Made by a program: the position numbers and the translations under genes
In this document: in pieces, positions 43,126-52,486 of the stretch
Numbering within the stretch: the first letter of the stretch is position 1
Layout of the letters: every line of letters starts with the position of its first letter
Assembly (NCBI GenBank): GCA_944386495.1
Contig: CALXBE010000009.1
Location: 1-64,000, forward strand
Source: an uncultured Gemmiger sp.
Lineage (GTDB): Bacteria > Bacillota > Clostridia > Oscillospirales > Ruminococcaceae
Length of the DNA: 64,000 nucleotides
Direction of reading: 5' to 3'
Notes under the pieces: generated by a model
The model's database searches: none
What the model was told of the DNA's origin: nothing
What the model saw: only the letters and a program-made list of their open reading frames with translations

Positions 43126-44247
43126 TTATTCCAGCGCCTGCTGGGCTGCGGCGATTTTCTGTTCCAGAACCGTTACCTGACCCTGGAATTCTTCCACCTG
43201 GCCCTGAAGGAACTGAATCTGTTGTTTGAGTGCTTCGGTCTGGGCGCCCGATTCCAGGTCCTCTATCTGTTCTTCCAGGGCTGCGATCTGGGCTTCCAAA
43301 GCAGCGATCTGGGCCTCAAGGGCTGCGATCTGGGCTTCAAGTTCGGCAATCAGTTCTTCATTGCCCCCGGTGTCCAGCCGGACCAACTTGACCCGGTCAT
43401 CGGTGAGGGCTGCCCAGTACACCCCTCCATTATAGGCAAAGGTGACCCAGTTGAAACCGTTATAGGGTTCCAGGGAGACCGACAGCACCCGGTAAAGGCC
43501 CATAGGCAGATAGCCCACAATATCATAGATGCTGGCGGTATAGAAATACTCTGCATTGGGGCTGATGGATTCAATATACTGCCCGGTGACCTCCTCCATG
43601 AGGGGGCCGGTCTGGTTGGCCGTATATCCATTCTTTCCCGCTGCCACAATTTGGGGCAGATAATCCGCATAGGCGTAGTTCAGGTCACAGGCGCCGCTGA
43701 TTCCCGGCACACTGCCGGTGGAGGAGTACTGCCACATACTCCATGCACCCGAATACCCCACATATCCCCGGTAGTCTGCGATCCAGAAAGGATACATTTC
43801 CAGGTTGGCCGGGTTCAGGTAGCTCTGCACAAAGTAGGTGTAGGTATACCATCCAGGGAAAAATCCCCGCTCATACATGGTATCCATGGCAAACCGGACC
43901 AGACTGGTCAGGGTGGAACGGCCCAGGCTTCCCAGGCTGGATTCCTCCACATCCACAAAGACCGGATATTCCAGCTTGAGCCCTGCCAGGCTGGGCAGGA
44001 AGGTATCCAACTCTTTCAGGACCTTGGCCCGGGTGTTGGCGTAGGTGTAATAGTAGGCTCCCACCCGCATTCCGGCGGAGTGAGCGCCCTCCACATTTTT
44101 CTTGAAATAAGGGTCTACATAGGGGCCGCTGTTATTGGATGAGCCCAGGCGGACAATGGCAAATTGTTTGCCGGAGGCCGCCACCTGGCTCCAGTTTATG
44201 TTGCCCTGATACCGGGAAACATCAATTCCATACTGGAAAATAGGCAT
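43126..44247 (-). CDS. GH25 lysozyme-like protein with C-terminal coiled coil
   Basis: This 373-aa protein starts directly in a GH25 muramidase domain (FQYGIDVSRYQGNINW, catalytic pair in PVFVDVEES, WMWQYSSTGSVPGISGACDLNY). A small domain of about 70 residues follows. The C-terminal coiled coil (about 295-373) contains heptads of the type EAQIAAL repeated three times, encoded by 21-nt direct repeats. No signal peptide is seen, so export must rely on another route or lysis. The ATG at 44247 has GGAGGG at proper distance; the ATG six bases upstream is too close to it. Confidence 0.88.
   Translation of the reverse strand: MPIFQYGIDVSRYQGNINWSQVAASGKQFAIVRLGSSNNSGPYVDPYFKKNVEGAHSAGMRVGAYYYTYANTRAKVLKELDTFLPSLAGLKLEYPVFVDVEESSLGSLGRSTLTSLVRFAMDTMYERGFFPGWYTYTYFVQSYLNPANLEMYPFWIADYRGYVGYSGAWSMWQYSSTGSVPGISGACDLNYAYADYLPQIVAAGKNGYTANQTGPLMEEVTGQYIESISPNAEYFYTASIYDIVGYLPMGLYRVLSVSLEPYNGFNWVTFAYNGGVYWAALTDDRVKLVRLDTGGNEELIAELEAQIAALEAQIAALEAQIAALEEQIEDLESGAQTEALKQQIQFLQGQVEEFQGQVTVLEQKIAAAQQALE
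43290..43352. repeat. Tandem 21-nt repeats within the GH25 coiled coil
   Basis: Three consecutive 21-nt units differ at a few positions and encode EAQIAAL heptads. Such tracts can change in number by slippage, altering coiled-coil length. Confidence 0.7.
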
Positions 44248-44303
44248 AACCATTCCCTCCTTTGTCTCATTCTATGAGACGGGAAGAGGGAATGTGCCGG
44301 CCC

Positions 44304-45026
44304 TCAGATAACCAGGCCTCCGTTGGGGGCCAGCACCTGACCGGTGATATATCCCGACTCTTCCCCTGCAAGGAAAAGCAGGGCATGGGCCACCTCCCGG
44401 GCAGTTCCCAGCCGGCCCACCGGGGTCTCCTGGGCCAGGGCTTCCTTATCCTCCGGGGTGAAACCTGCCATCATATCGGTTTCAATCACGCCGGGAGCCA
44501 CCACATTCACCGTAATGCCGCTGGGGCCTTCCTCCTTGGCCAGAGCCTTGCCCAGGCCAATCAGTCCCGCTTTGGCGGCGGAATAAGCCACTTCACAGCT
44601 TCCTCCGGTCTGGCCCCACATGCTGGAGACCAGCAGGATGCGCCCCCACTTCTGATGAATCATCTGGGGCAGGGCCGCCTGACAGCAATGGAAGGCACCG
44701 GTCAGGTCCACATCCAGAATCCGCTGCCACTGCTGGGGGGTGGTGTCTGTAAAAAGCCCCACATGGGCAATTCCTGCATTGCAGACCAGAATGTCCACGC
44801 CCCCCATAAAGTCCCGGGCCTGCTGAAAAAGGGTTTCCACCTGGGAGCGGTCGGCCACATCTGTCCGGAAGGCTGCCACCTGTCCGGGGTATTTATCCGC
44901 CAGCGCCTGAGCCTTCTCCCCGCTGCTGCACCAGCTGAAAACCACCTGGTACCCTGCCTGGGCAAAAATCTCCACGGCAGCAGCTCCGATTCCCCGGCTT
45001 CCTCCTGTAATGAGCACCCTTCTCAT
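44304..45026 (-). CDS. SDR-family reductase (FabG-like)
   Basis: This 240-aa short-chain dehydrogenase has the cofactor loop TGGSRGIGAAA, the NAG motif VCNAGIAHVG, a catalytic Ser in LLVSSMWGQTG and YSAAK. It probably reduces 3-oxoacyl-ACP with NADPH (FabG) or a related keto compound. No other fatty acid synthesis gene is near, so a specialised role is possible. The start has GGAGGAG upstream and overlaps the tadA stop (ATGA). Confidence 0.88.
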   Translation of the reverse strand: MRRVLITGGSRGIGAAAVEIFAQAGYQVVFSWCSSGEKAQALADKYPGQVAAFRTDVADRSQVETLFQQARDFMGGVDILVCNAGIAHVGLFTDTTPQQWQRILDVDLTGAFHCCQAALPQMIHQKWGRILLVSSMWGQTGGSCEVAYSAAKAGLIGLGKALAKEEGPSGITVNVVAPGVIETDMMAGFTPEDKEALAQETPVGRLGTAREVAHALLFLAGEESGYITGQVLAPNGGLVI

Positions 45027-45499
45027 TTTTTCTCCTCCTTGGCTTTCAGCCGTTTCTGACGAAGATAGATAAAGAAATTCTGCAAAAGAGCGGTGGCCTC
45101 CTCCTGGCAAAGGCCCCTTTCAATCACCGGATGATGATTGAAGGGCTGGGCAAAGAGGTCGGTCAGTCCTCCGCAGCAGCCCGCCTTGGGGTCTGCCGCC
45201 CCGTACACCACCCGCCGAATCCGGCTGTTGATGATGGCCCCCGCACACATGGGGCAGGGCTCCAGGGTGACAAACAGTTCGCACTGCCAGAGCCGCCAGC
45301 CCCCCAGCACCCGGCAGGCCTCATCAATGGCTTTCAGCTCCGCATGGTGAAGGGCGTTCTTCTCGGTTTCCCGGGTATTGTAGGCCATGGCAATGGGAAT
45401 CCCGTCCTTGGCCACCACAGCCCCCACCGGCACTTCCCCCAGGGCAGCCGCCTTGGCTGCCTGGTCCAGGGCCAGTTCCATCAGTTCCCGATCAGTCAT
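45023..45499 (-). CDS. tadA: tRNA-specific adenosine deaminase
   Basis: This 158-aa zinc deaminase converts adenosine 34 of tRNA-Arg(ACG) to inosine. The zinc motif is HHAELKAI with PCPMCAGAI, and the N-terminus (MTDRELMELALDQAAKAAALGEVPVGAVV) is typical. AGGAGGAAAA precedes the chosen ATG. It is coupled to the SDR gene by a 4-nt overlap. Confidence 0.95.
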   Translation of the reverse strand: MTDRELMELALDQAAKAAALGEVPVGAVVAKDGIPIAMAYNTRETEKNALHHAELKAIDEACRVLGGWRLWQCELFVTLEPCPMCAGAIINSRIRRVVYGAADPKAGCCGGLTDLFAQPFNHHPVIERGLCQEEATALLQNFFIYLRQKRLKAKEEKK

Positions 45500-45513
45500 A
45501 CAGGTTTTTCCTC

Positions 45514-46386
45514 CTAAAAATTGCCCATCAGCTGCAACAGCAGCAGTCCCGCCGCCGTCAGGCCGCAGGCCGGGACTGTGAACACGGTAAAAGGACCGGG
45601 GCTTTCCGGTTGAGGGGCCTCCCTTTTCAGGATTCCCCTTCTGATTCCTTTTACCAGCAGAATTCCTCCGGCCACCGGCCAGAAAATAAAGTGAAACCAC
45701 TGGAAGGCCGCTGCCAGCTCCCAGGAAGCAAACTGGGTCAGGTAGATTTCCACCACCGCTATGAGATTATTGACAAAGTGCAGGGCCATGCCCGGGAGGA
45801 TGCTCCCCTGTCTACAGGCAAGCCATCCCAAAAACAGCCCGGTAAAAAAGGCCACAAAGCCCTGGGTCACCCTGCCATGAAGAAGGCTGAAAAAGAGGGC
45901 CGGGAGAAATATGGCAACGCCCTTGCCGCAGGGGGTGAGGATTCCCTCCATGATTCCCCGGAAAAGAAGTTCCTCCCCCACCGCCGGGATCACACAGTAT
46001 ATGAGAAAGACCATTCCCATGGGTCCCAGGCCGCCGGGGAGTATCTCCTGGGCCGAGTGGTCAAGGGGCCGGAGCAGGAGCGAAGCCAGATTGACCAGGG
46101 CTCCCCCGCCCAGGAAAACAGGTAGCCAGAACCAGACTGTCCCCTTTTTGCAGGGGCGCAGTCTCAGCTGACGGTTGCCCATGGGTTCCAGAACAAGGAT
46201 GACCAGGCAGGGCAGGAACAGTGCCAGAAAGTTCACCAGGGCATTGACCGCCAGCCGAAGCATTTCGCCGCCGGGCATGAACCATCCCAGCAGAAAGCCC
46301 ATTGCCTCCCGCATTGCCGCATAGGTCAGGGCCGCAAAAATGCAGGCATTGATCCGGTTTTTCTGCCGTTTTGTGAGGGATTTCAT
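45514..46386 (-). CDS. CPBP (CAAX-type) intramembrane metalloprotease
   Basis: This 290-aa protein has about seven membrane helices and the ABI/CPBP motifs GEELLFRGIMEG (EExxxR), FSLLHGR and HFVNN. It probably cleaves peptides or prepeptides in the membrane; substrate unknown. AAAGGTGG lies 7 nt before the chosen ATG. It begins the tadA-SDR gene group. Confidence 0.88.
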   Translation of the reverse strand: MKSLTKRQKNRINACIFAALTYAAMREAMGFLLGWFMPGGEMLRLAVNALVNFLALFLPCLVILVLEPMGNRQLRLRPCKKGTVWFWLPVFLGGGALVNLASLLLRPLDHSAQEILPGGLGPMGMVFLIYCVIPAVGEELLFRGIMEGILTPCGKGVAIFLPALFFSLLHGRVTQGFVAFFTGLFLGWLACRQGSILPGMALHFVNNLIAVVEIYLTQFASWELAAAFQWFHFIFWPVAGGILLVKGIRRGILKREAPQPESPGPFTVFTVPACGLTAAGLLLLQLMGNF

Positions 46387-46516
46387 GGTCGTGCCACCTT
46401 TCATTCTGCCTTACAGTGTACCATTCCTTCCGCAGTACGGTCAACCCAAAATTGGCAGACCTTTTCCGGAAAAGGGAGGAATTTTCCCTTATCTTCCGGG
46501 GAATGGGGATATTTCC

Positions 46517-46545
46517 TTGACAGAGACTGTAAAAGAGGGTACAAT
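46517..46545 (+). promoter_or_regulatory. Promoter of the gntR-type regulator
   Basis: A perfect TTGACA, a 17-bp spacer and TACAAT. The predicted start point (about 46552) is 5 nt before an operator palindrome. Confidence 0.8.
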
Positions 46546-46556
46546 AATGAAAATTC

Positions 46557-46568
46557 CTTGTATACAAG
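46557..46568. promoter_or_regulatory. GntR-type operator, probable autoregulatory site
   Basis: CTTGTATACAAG is a perfect 12-bp palindrome just after the predicted transcription start of the regulator gene. It fits the FCD/FadR-type operator pattern (T-N-G-T-NNN-A-C-N-A). Bound protein here would block its own transcription. Confidence 0.65.
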
Positions 46569-46592
46569 AATCGTGAAAGGAGAGCTGTTCAT

Positions 46593-47312
46593 ATGCGTCC
46601 GGTGGATCTATGTGATGAAATATATCGGGAGCTGACCCGGGAAATCGTAAGCATGCAGCTGCTGCCCGGGCAGACCATCAGCGAGAACGGCCTTTGCGAG
46701 CGGTTCGGGGTAAGCCGTACCCCCATCCGAAGCGTGCTCCAGCGGCTGAGCCATAACCGGCTGGTGGAAATCGTCCCCCACAAGCATACCATCATCACCC
46801 TTATCGACTATGACATCCTCCGCCAAATTATCTATGAGCGGGTGGCGGTGGAGTGCATGGTATTCCGGGACTTTGTACTGAATCACACCCAGGAGCAGCT
46901 GGACCAGGCCCGCCATGCCATGGAGGAAATGCGGAAACTGGCCCTTATGCAGCGGGTGGCCCCCCAGAAATTCAATCCCAACCGGTTCTTTTCCCTGGAC
47001 AGAAGCATGCACAAGCTCTGGTTCCAGGCCACCGGCAACCCCTACCTCTTTGAGAGTTTTGAAAGTGACCTGGCCAACTACAACCGGTTCTGTATGATGG
47101 ATATCCAGGCCGGCCGGAACACCGCCGATGTAATGGAGGAGCACGAAAGCATGCTCCGTCTTGTGGAAACCGGAGACATCTCCCAGGTAGAGCCGCTTCT
47201 CAAACGACATTTTTACGGAGGTCTGCGCCGGTTGGAATCCCACATTTTTGATGATCTTGCCCCCTATTTTTCCAATCTTCCCCAAGCTGAAGAAACTCCC
47301 GATCAGGAGTAA
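46593..47312 (+). CDS. GntR-family (FCD) transcription regulator of citrate pathway genes
   Basis: This 239-aa regulator has an N-terminal winged helix (YRELTREIVSMQLLPGQTISENGLCERFGVSRTPIRSVL). A helical FCD ligand domain follows with metal-binding His residues (FFSLDRSMHKLWFQATGNPYLFE, LLKRHFYGGLRRL). FCD members sense small organic acids. It lies beside the aconitase-type hydratase gene and one gene from citrate synthase and isocitrate dehydrogenase, so citrate or a related acid is a plausible ligand (inference). GAAAGGAGAG precedes the ATG. Confidence 0.88.
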   Translation: MRPVDLCDEIYRELTREIVSMQLLPGQTISENGLCERFGVSRTPIRSVLQRLSHNRLVEIVPHKHTIITLIDYDILRQIIYERVAVECMVFRDFVLNHTQEQLDQARHAMEEMRKLALMQRVAPQKFNPNRFFSLDRSMHKLWFQATGNPYLFESFESDLANYNRFCMMDIQAGRNTADVMEEHESMLRLVETGDISQVEPLLKRHFYGGLRRLESHIFDDLAPYFSNLPQAEETPDQE

Positions 47313-47313
47313 T

Positions 47314-47353
47314 CAAAAAAGAAGCCGTCCCCTCTGTGGGGACGGCTTCTCTG
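47314..47353. terminator. Bidirectional terminator regulator/hydratase
   Basis: The 12-bp stem GAAGCCGTCCCC/GGGGACGGCTTC has a 5-nt loop and is flanked by six A residues on the left. Confidence 0.85.
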
Positions 47354-47354
47354 T

Positions 47355-49643
47355 TTATTCCAGGCCGCTGTGGCGGTTCCGGTTATGGTTGATGAGGCAT
47401 CCGGCCTTGACGATTTTCTTCTCGTCCCGGGTCATGGGCGCAATGTAAAGCGTCAGGGGGGTGACAGTCTCTCCCAGCAGGTAAGCCTGGATGGAGGTCA
47501 TATCTCCGTCCAGAGCCTTCCGGGCACCGGGGACAAAGATATAGTCCCCTACCTCAAAGGCCGGCTCACCCTCCATCTGGAAGGGCAGCATACCCCAGTT
47601 GATCACATTGCTCCGGTACCGCTTGGTGGCATACTCGGCGGCAATATTGGCCAGACCTCCCAGCACGCGCTGGCAGCTGGCAGCCTGCTCCCGGGCGGAA
47701 CCGTCGCCGGGTTTTACGGCATAGATGACACTGCCGATCTCCACGGTGGCAGGGTCCAGCGCTTCGTACCCGGGCAGCTGTTTGAGGCGTTCCCAGGCCT
47801 GAGCCAGGGACTCATCCCCGGCAGCGGGGTCCTCCCCTGCCACACGGGCCCGCTCCAGCTTATCCACAACTTTGGCACGGCCCACATATTCCGGGTCACG
47901 GCGGCTGAGGGTAAACTCGGCCAGACCCAGAGGATTGGACCGGTAGCTGCTGGTCTCCCCGGAGGGAATCAGTTCATCGGTGGTGGTGACCAGGTCCAGA
48001 ATCTTGCTGCAGACCCGGAGCAGAATGTTCTCTCCCAGAGCCTCCATGGAGGGCCAGTCCTTGATGTTGGGTCCGTAAATCAGTTCCTTCTCAGGCTCTG
48101 CCTTTCCGAAGCCGTTGTAGACCCGCTTATCGTAGGCGGAAGAATCATACTGGTAATCGGGGACCTGGTACCCGTCTGCCACGGCGGTGGCGGGAGTCAG
48201 GATTCCTCCGTTGGCGGCGGTGGCTGCAATGCTCCGGGCATCCATGAGGGCTACGCCGGCCATCTGTCCATTGCCCGGCTTGGAGCCTTCCCGGTTGGGG
48301 AAGTTCCGGGTGGTGTGGCGGATGGAAAGGCAGTTGTTGGCAGGGGTATCGCCCGCGCCGAAGCAGGGACCGCAGAAAGCAGTGCGGAGGATGGCTCCCG
48401 CTGCCATAAGGGTGCCTGCGGCCCCCTTCTTGACCAGGTCCATAAAGACAGGCTGGCTGCTGGGATAGACGGACAGGTTGAATACATCGTTGCCGCAGTC
48501 GGCCCCCTGGAGGATATGAGCGGCTTCCATAATGTTGGAGTAGGTGCCGCCGGCGCAGCCTGCGATAACACCCTGGTCCACCTGGAGGCGGCCATCCCGA
48601 ATCTTATTGGTCAGGCGGAACTCAAAGCTGCCGCTGATACGGGCGGCCTCCACCTCTGCTGCCCGGAGTGCATCCTCCAGACGGCTGCCGGTCAGGTCCT
48701 CGATTTCAAACACATTGCTGGGATGGAAGGGCAGGGCAATCATAGGCTTGACAGTGGACAGGTCCAGATACACGCAGCCATCGTAGTAGGCCACCTTTCC
48801 GGGTTCCAGCTTCTTGTAGTCCCCTTCCCGGCCATGGAGCGCCAGATAAGCGCGGGTGTCCTCGTCGGTGCACCAGACACTGGACAGGCAGGTGGTCTCG
48901 GTGGTCATAACATCCACACCGTTCCGGTAATCGGTGGTCATGGAGGCAATGCCGGGGCCCACAAATTCCATCACCTTATTTTTTACATATCCATTCTTGA
49001 ACACTGCCCCGATGATAGCCAGGGCAATATCCTGGGGACCTACGCCCGGCTGAGGTGCACCGTCCAGATAAACGGCCACAACCCCGGGGTAAGCTACATC
49101 GTATGTATCACAGAGCAGCTGCTTGGACAGCTCGCCGCCGCCCTCACCCACGGCCATGGTTCCCAGAGCGCCATACCGGGTATGGCTGTCCGAGCCCAAA
49201 ATCATCTTTCCGCACCCGGCCATCCGTTCCCGCATATACTGATGGATGACGGCAATGTGGGGAGGAACATAGATTCCGCCGTATTTCTTGCAGGCAGACA
49301 GGCCGAACAGGTGGTCGTCCTCGTTGATGGTGCCCCCTACCGCACAGAGGGTATTATGGCAGTTGGTCAGCACATAGGGAATGGGAAACTTCTCCATTCC
49401 GGAAGCCTTGGCGGTCTGGATGATTCCCACAAAGGTAATATCGTGGCTGGCCATGGCATCGAACCGAATCCGAAGGTTCTCCATGTTCTCCGCCTGGTTA
49501 TGGGCTTTCAAAATGCCGTAGGCAATGGTCTGCTGCCGGGCCTGTTCCCGGTCAGCCTGAGGGCCCAGCTGGGCGGCCTCCTTTTCGGGTACAAGACGAA
49601 CGCCGTCTACCAGGTAGACGCCGCCTTCATACAATTTTACCAT
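47355..49643 (-). CDS. Aconitase-family hydratase (YbhJ-like)
   Basis: This 762-aa protein belongs to the aconitase superfamily in the YbhJ-type branch. Iron-sulfur cysteines are seen in [12 protein letters not shown] and [11 protein letters not shown]. Active-site segments [24 protein letters not shown] and the swivel-domain loop [14 protein letters not shown] are present. It probably interconverts citrate and isocitrate. No classical acnA/B occurs here, and the gene lies between a GntR regulator and citrate synthase/isocitrate dehydrogenase genes. The assignment as the working aconitase is inference from this context. Confidence 0.85.
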   Translation of the reverse strand: MVKLYEGGVYLVDGVRLVPEKEAAQLGPQADREQARQQTIAYGILKAHNQAENMENLRIRFDAMASHDITFVGIIQTAKASGMEKFPIPYVLTNCHNTLCAVGGTINEDDHLFGLSACKKYGGIYVPPHIAVIHQYMRERMAGCGKMILGSDSHTRYGALGTMAVGEGGGELSKQLLCDTYDVAYPGVVAVYLDGAPQPGVGPQDIALAIIGAVFKNGYVKNKVMEFVGPGIASMTTDYRNGVDVMTTETTCLSSVWCTDEDTRAYLALHGREGDYKKLEPGKVAYYDGCVYLDLSTVKPMIALPFHPSNVFEIEDLTGSRLEDALRAAEVEAARISGSFEFRLTNKIRDGRLQVDQGVIAGCAGGTYSNIMEAAHILQGADCGNDVFNLSVYPSSQPVFMDLVKKGAAGTLMAAGAILRTAFCGPCFGAGDTPANNCLSIRHTTRNFPNREGSKPGNGQMAGVALMDARSIAATAANGGILTPATAVADGYQVPDYQYDSSAYDKRVYNGFGKAEPEKELIYGPNIKDWPSMEALGENILLRVCSKILDLVTTTDELIPSGETSSYRSNPLGLAEFTLSRRDPEYVGRAKVVDKLERARVAGEDPAAGDESLAQAWERLKQLPGYEALDPATVEIGSVIYAVKPGDGSAREQAASCQRVLGGLANIAAEYATKRYRSNVINWGMLPFQMEGEPAFEVGDYIFVPGARKALDGDMTSIQAYLLGETVTPLTLYIAPMTRDEKKIVKAGCLINHNRNRHSGLE

Positions 49644-49685
49644 GGTTCTTCCCTCCGTCTCAATGGCCGCATTCAGTAATGCGTT

Positions 49686-49724
49686 TCTGGTTACAAGTAT
49701 ACCCCACCCCGATTGATTCGTCTA
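49686..49724 (-). promoter_or_regulatory. Promoter and possible operator of the hydratase gene
   Basis: On the minus strand TAGACG and TATACT are 17 bp apart, 53 nt before the ATG. The -10 runs into CTTGTAACCAGA, which matches the regulator's operator at 8 of 12 positions. The match is weak and may be chance. Confidence 0.4.
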
Positions 49725-49809
49725 TACTTTAGTGGAAAAAAGTCCCCTGTCAAAGGGTGGAAACGCCCGGTAAAGTCAGTCTTTTCCCCCTGTCCAAACG
49801 GAAAAAAGA

Positions 49810-49838
49810 TTGTGTTCAGCCCCTTTCTCGTGTATAAT
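49810..49838 (+). promoter_or_regulatory. Promoter of citrate synthase gene
   Basis: TTGTGT, a 17-bp spacer and TATAAT, 56 nt before the chosen start. Confidence 0.7.
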
Positions 49839-49893
49839 GGAAAGGTATTCTCGATTTTTGATCCTGAAAAAAAGGCAAAGGAGTGTGTTCAAG

Positions 49894-51282
49894 ATGAAAA
49901 ATGTGCAAAGCTTCAAACAGTATATACAGGACCTGAATCTGCAGGGAACCATGCGGATCAATATGGCCCAGGTATACGGAAAAAGTTTGAATTACACCAA
50001 CATTCCCAACGCCTACTTTAAAGAATACAACATTAAAAAGGGTCTCCGGAACGAGGACGGCACCGGCGTGGCTGTGGGCCTGACCCGGGTAAGCGATGTT
50101 GTGGGCTACCGCCACAATGAGGAAGGCAAGAAGGAAGCCGTTCCCGGCAACCTGGTCTACCGGGGCATCAGCATCGGAGACCTGGTCAAGGGCGAGCGGC
50201 TCACCCCCGATGGATTCGAGGAAGCCTGCTTCCTGCTTTTGTTCGGGTATCTTCCCAGCCAGAGTGAGTTTGAGCAGTTCCTCCAGTGCCTCCGGGGCTT
50301 CTACGACCTGCCCGACGACTTTCTCACCGACCTGATCCGGTCTCCCGGAGAGAACCTGATGAACACCCTCCAGCAGTGTGTTCTCACCCTTTACAACTAC
50401 GACCGTACCCCCGACGACACTGACCCCTATCAGACCCTGCTGAAAGGTCTGAACATTCTGTCCAAGCTGCCCAGCATCAGCTGCTACGCTTACCAGAGCA
50501 AGATCCATCACTTTGACCGGCAGAGCCTGGTGATCCACTATCCCAACCCGGACTACACCATTGCAGAGAACATTCTGTACATGCTCCGGCCCACCTGCGA
50601 GTTCACCGACAACGAGGCCAAGCTGCTGGACACCCTGCTCATTCTCCATGCTGACCACGGCGGCGGCAACAACAGCACCTTCACCAATGTGGTCATCAGC
50701 TCCACCGGCACCGACATCTACTCCACCGTATCCGGAAGCATCGGCAGCCTGAAAGGCCCCCGCCACGGCGGCGCCAACATCCGGGCCTGCGAGATGATGG
50801 AGGCTGTGGTGGCTGAAATCGGATTCAGCGAGGACGAGGAAGAGATCCGCGGCCTGGTCAAGCGCATCCTCCAGAAACGGTTCTACGACCGCAGCGGTCT
50901 GGTATACGGCTTCGGCCATGCAGTTTACACCATCAGCGATCCCCGGGCTGAGATTCTCCGGGAGGTCTGCAAGACAGTGGCCCACGAGAAGAACCGGGAC
51001 GAGGAATACGCTTTCTATGAGCGGTTTGAGCGGATTGCCCGGGAGGTCCTTACCGAAGCCAAAGGCACCCCCATCAGCAACAATGTGGACTATTACAGCG
51101 GATACGCCTACAGCATGCTGGGCATTCCCCGTGACCTGTTCACTCCCCTGTTCGTCTGCGCCCGGATGGTGGGCTGGCTGGCACACAACATTGAAAACAA
51201 GCTCTACGACGGCCGTATCATGCGGCCCGCCAACATTTATGTAGGCAGCGAAGTGGAGTACATTCCCATCGACAATCGTTGA
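49894..51282 (+). CDS. gltA: Citrate synthase
   Basis: This 462-aa enzyme condenses acetyl-CoA and oxaloacetate. The catalytic His and oxaloacetate loops are HADHGGGNNSTF and GSLKGPRHGGAN, with the second His in YGFGHAVYTISDPRA. This is the longer type with an N-terminal extension of about 80 residues, common in Clostridia. I chose the ATG with AAAGGAG upstream, excluding 28 residues of earlier frame. The 22-nt gap to the next gene makes it an operon with isocitrate dehydrogenase. Stereochemistry (Si or Re) is not settled from sequence, but this fold is the Si type. Confidence 0.93.
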   Translation: MKNVQSFKQYIQDLNLQGTMRINMAQVYGKSLNYTNIPNAYFKEYNIKKGLRNEDGTGVAVGLTRVSDVVGYRHNEEGKKEAVPGNLVYRGISIGDLVKGERLTPDGFEEACFLLLFGYLPSQSEFEQFLQCLRGFYDLPDDFLTDLIRSPGENLMNTLQQCVLTLYNYDRTPDDTDPYQTLLKGLNILSKLPSISCYAYQSKIHHFDRQSLVIHYPNPDYTIAENILYMLRPTCEFTDNEAKLLDTLLILHADHGGGNNSTFTNVVISSTGTDIYSTVSGSIGSLKGPRHGGANIRACEMMEAVVAEIGFSEDEEEIRGLVKRILQKRFYDRSGLVYGFGHAVYTISDPRAEILREVCKTVAHEKNRDEEYAFYERFERIAREVLTEAKGTPISNNVDYYSGYAYSMLGIPRDLFTPLFVCARMVGWLAHNIENKLYDGRIMRPANIYVGSEVEYIPIDNR

Positions 51283-51304
51283 TAAAGGAGAGAAAAAAAT
51301 CATT

Positions 51305-52303
51305 ATGCAGAAAATCACTGTATTCAAGGGGGACGGCATCGGCCCCGAAATCACCGACTGCGTCCTGAAAATTCTGGATGCTGCCGGCGCTGAACTGGAA
51401 TATGACATCCATAATGTGGGCGAGGCAGAATACAACGCTCACGGCGCGCTGATTCCCCAGGCCGCCTTTGACAGCTTTGAGCAGACCAAGGTCCTGCTGA
51501 AAAGCCCCATCACCACCCCCATCGGGAAGGGATTCCGCAGCCTGAATGTGACCCTGCGGGAGAAGTATGACCTGTACGCCAACATCCGCCCCGCCAAGAG
51601 CAATCCTGCCGTGAAGACTCCCTTTGAGAATGTGGACATTGTCACCTTCCGGGAGAACACCGAGGACCTGTATGTGGGCAAGGAGGAAAAGCCGGACGAG
51701 AACACCGTCATCGCCTACAAAATCATTACCCGGAAGGCCAGCACCCGCATCATTGAGGATGCCTTTGAGTATGCCCGGAAGAATCACCGGAAGAAGGTGA
51801 CCTGCGTACATAAGGCCAACATCCTCAAGCAGAGCGACGGGTTGTTCCTGGATCTGTTCCGCCAGATCGCTGCCGGTTACCCCGACATTGAGAGCGACGA
51901 CAAAATCGTGGACAATGTGGCCATGCAGCTGGTCATGCGGCCCCAGCAGTTTGACATTCTGGTCATGCCCAACCTGTACGGAGACATTATCAGCGACCTG
52001 ACCAGCGGCCTTATCGGCGGTCTGGGACTTCTGCCCAGCTGCAATCTGGGTGCCGAGTACAGCATGTTTGAGGCCGTCCACGGCAGCGCCCCCGACATTG
52101 CCGGAAAAGGAATTGCCAACCCCACTGCCCTGCTCTGGAGCGCCTGCATGATGCTGGAGCATCTGGACCAGGAGGAGGTTGCTGCCCGTATCCGGGCCGC
52201 AGTGGACCAGGTTCTGGCAGAAGGAACTGTCCGTACCCCCGACCTGGGAGGCAGTTCCACCAGCGCCCAGTACACCCAAGCTATCATCGACCATCTCCAT
52301 TAA
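51305..52303 (+). CDS. Isocitrate dehydrogenase (isocitrate/isopropylmalate family)
   Basis: This 332-aa enzyme belongs to the beta-decarboxylating dehydrogenases. The N-terminus is VFKGDGIGPEI, the substrate loop KSPITTPIGKGFRSLNVTLREKYDLYANIRP, and the metal aspartates lie in NLYGDIISDLTSG and HGSAPDIAGKG. The substrate loop SLNVTLR is the isocitrate type rather than isopropylmalate type. Length fits the NAD+-dependent small class. Placed after citrate synthase, it should yield 2-oxoglutarate for glutamate. Confidence 0.88.
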   Translation: MQKITVFKGDGIGPEITDCVLKILDAAGAELEYDIHNVGEAEYNAHGALIPQAAFDSFEQTKVLLKSPITTPIGKGFRSLNVTLREKYDLYANIRPAKSNPAVKTPFENVDIVTFRENTEDLYVGKEEKPDENTVIAYKIITRKASTRIIEDAFEYARKNHRKKVTCVHKANILKQSDGLFLDLFRQIAAGYPDIESDDKIVDNVAMQLVMRPQQFDILVMPNLYGDIISDLTSGLIGGLGLLPSCNLGAEYSMFEAVHGSAPDIAGKGIANPTALLWSACMMLEHLDQEEVAARIRAAVDQVLAEGTVRTPDLGGSSTSAQYTQAIIDHLH

Positions 52304-52310
52304 GTTCTGT

Positions 52311-52340
52311 CCCCGGTCTTTTCGGCCGGGGATTTTTCTT
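52311..52340 (+). terminator. Terminator of the citrate synthase-isocitrate dehydrogenase operon
   Basis: The stem CCCCGG/CCGGGG has an inner loop and is followed by ATTTTTC. Confidence 0.75.
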
Positions 52341-52391
52341 TCCTGGCCAAAACTTTCCGGGGTTTTCCCTCTGTTTTGGGGAAAATGTATC

Positions 52392-52420
52392 TTGCCCCGG
52401 CAGGAAAAAGTTGATAAAAT
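52392..52420 (+). promoter_or_regulatory. Promoter for apt
   Basis: TTGCCC, a 17-bp spacer and TAAAAT, 67 nt before the apt start. Confidence 0.5.
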
Positions 52421-52486
52421 GGAAATGGTTTGTTTTTTGCTGTTTAGGGGCTGTTCCCCACTAATTCTGAGAGGAGAAATCTGACC

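Noticed and set aside
43126-44247. Prophage remnant around the GH25 gene
   Set aside because: No holin, portal, capsid, integrase or tail genes nearby; flanking genes are ordinary chromosomal genes with the same base usage.
44264-44281. Hairpin GTCTCAT/ATGAGAC before the GH25 gene as a terminator
   Set aside because: The stem is only 7 bp, AT-balanced, and no T-run follows in either direction.
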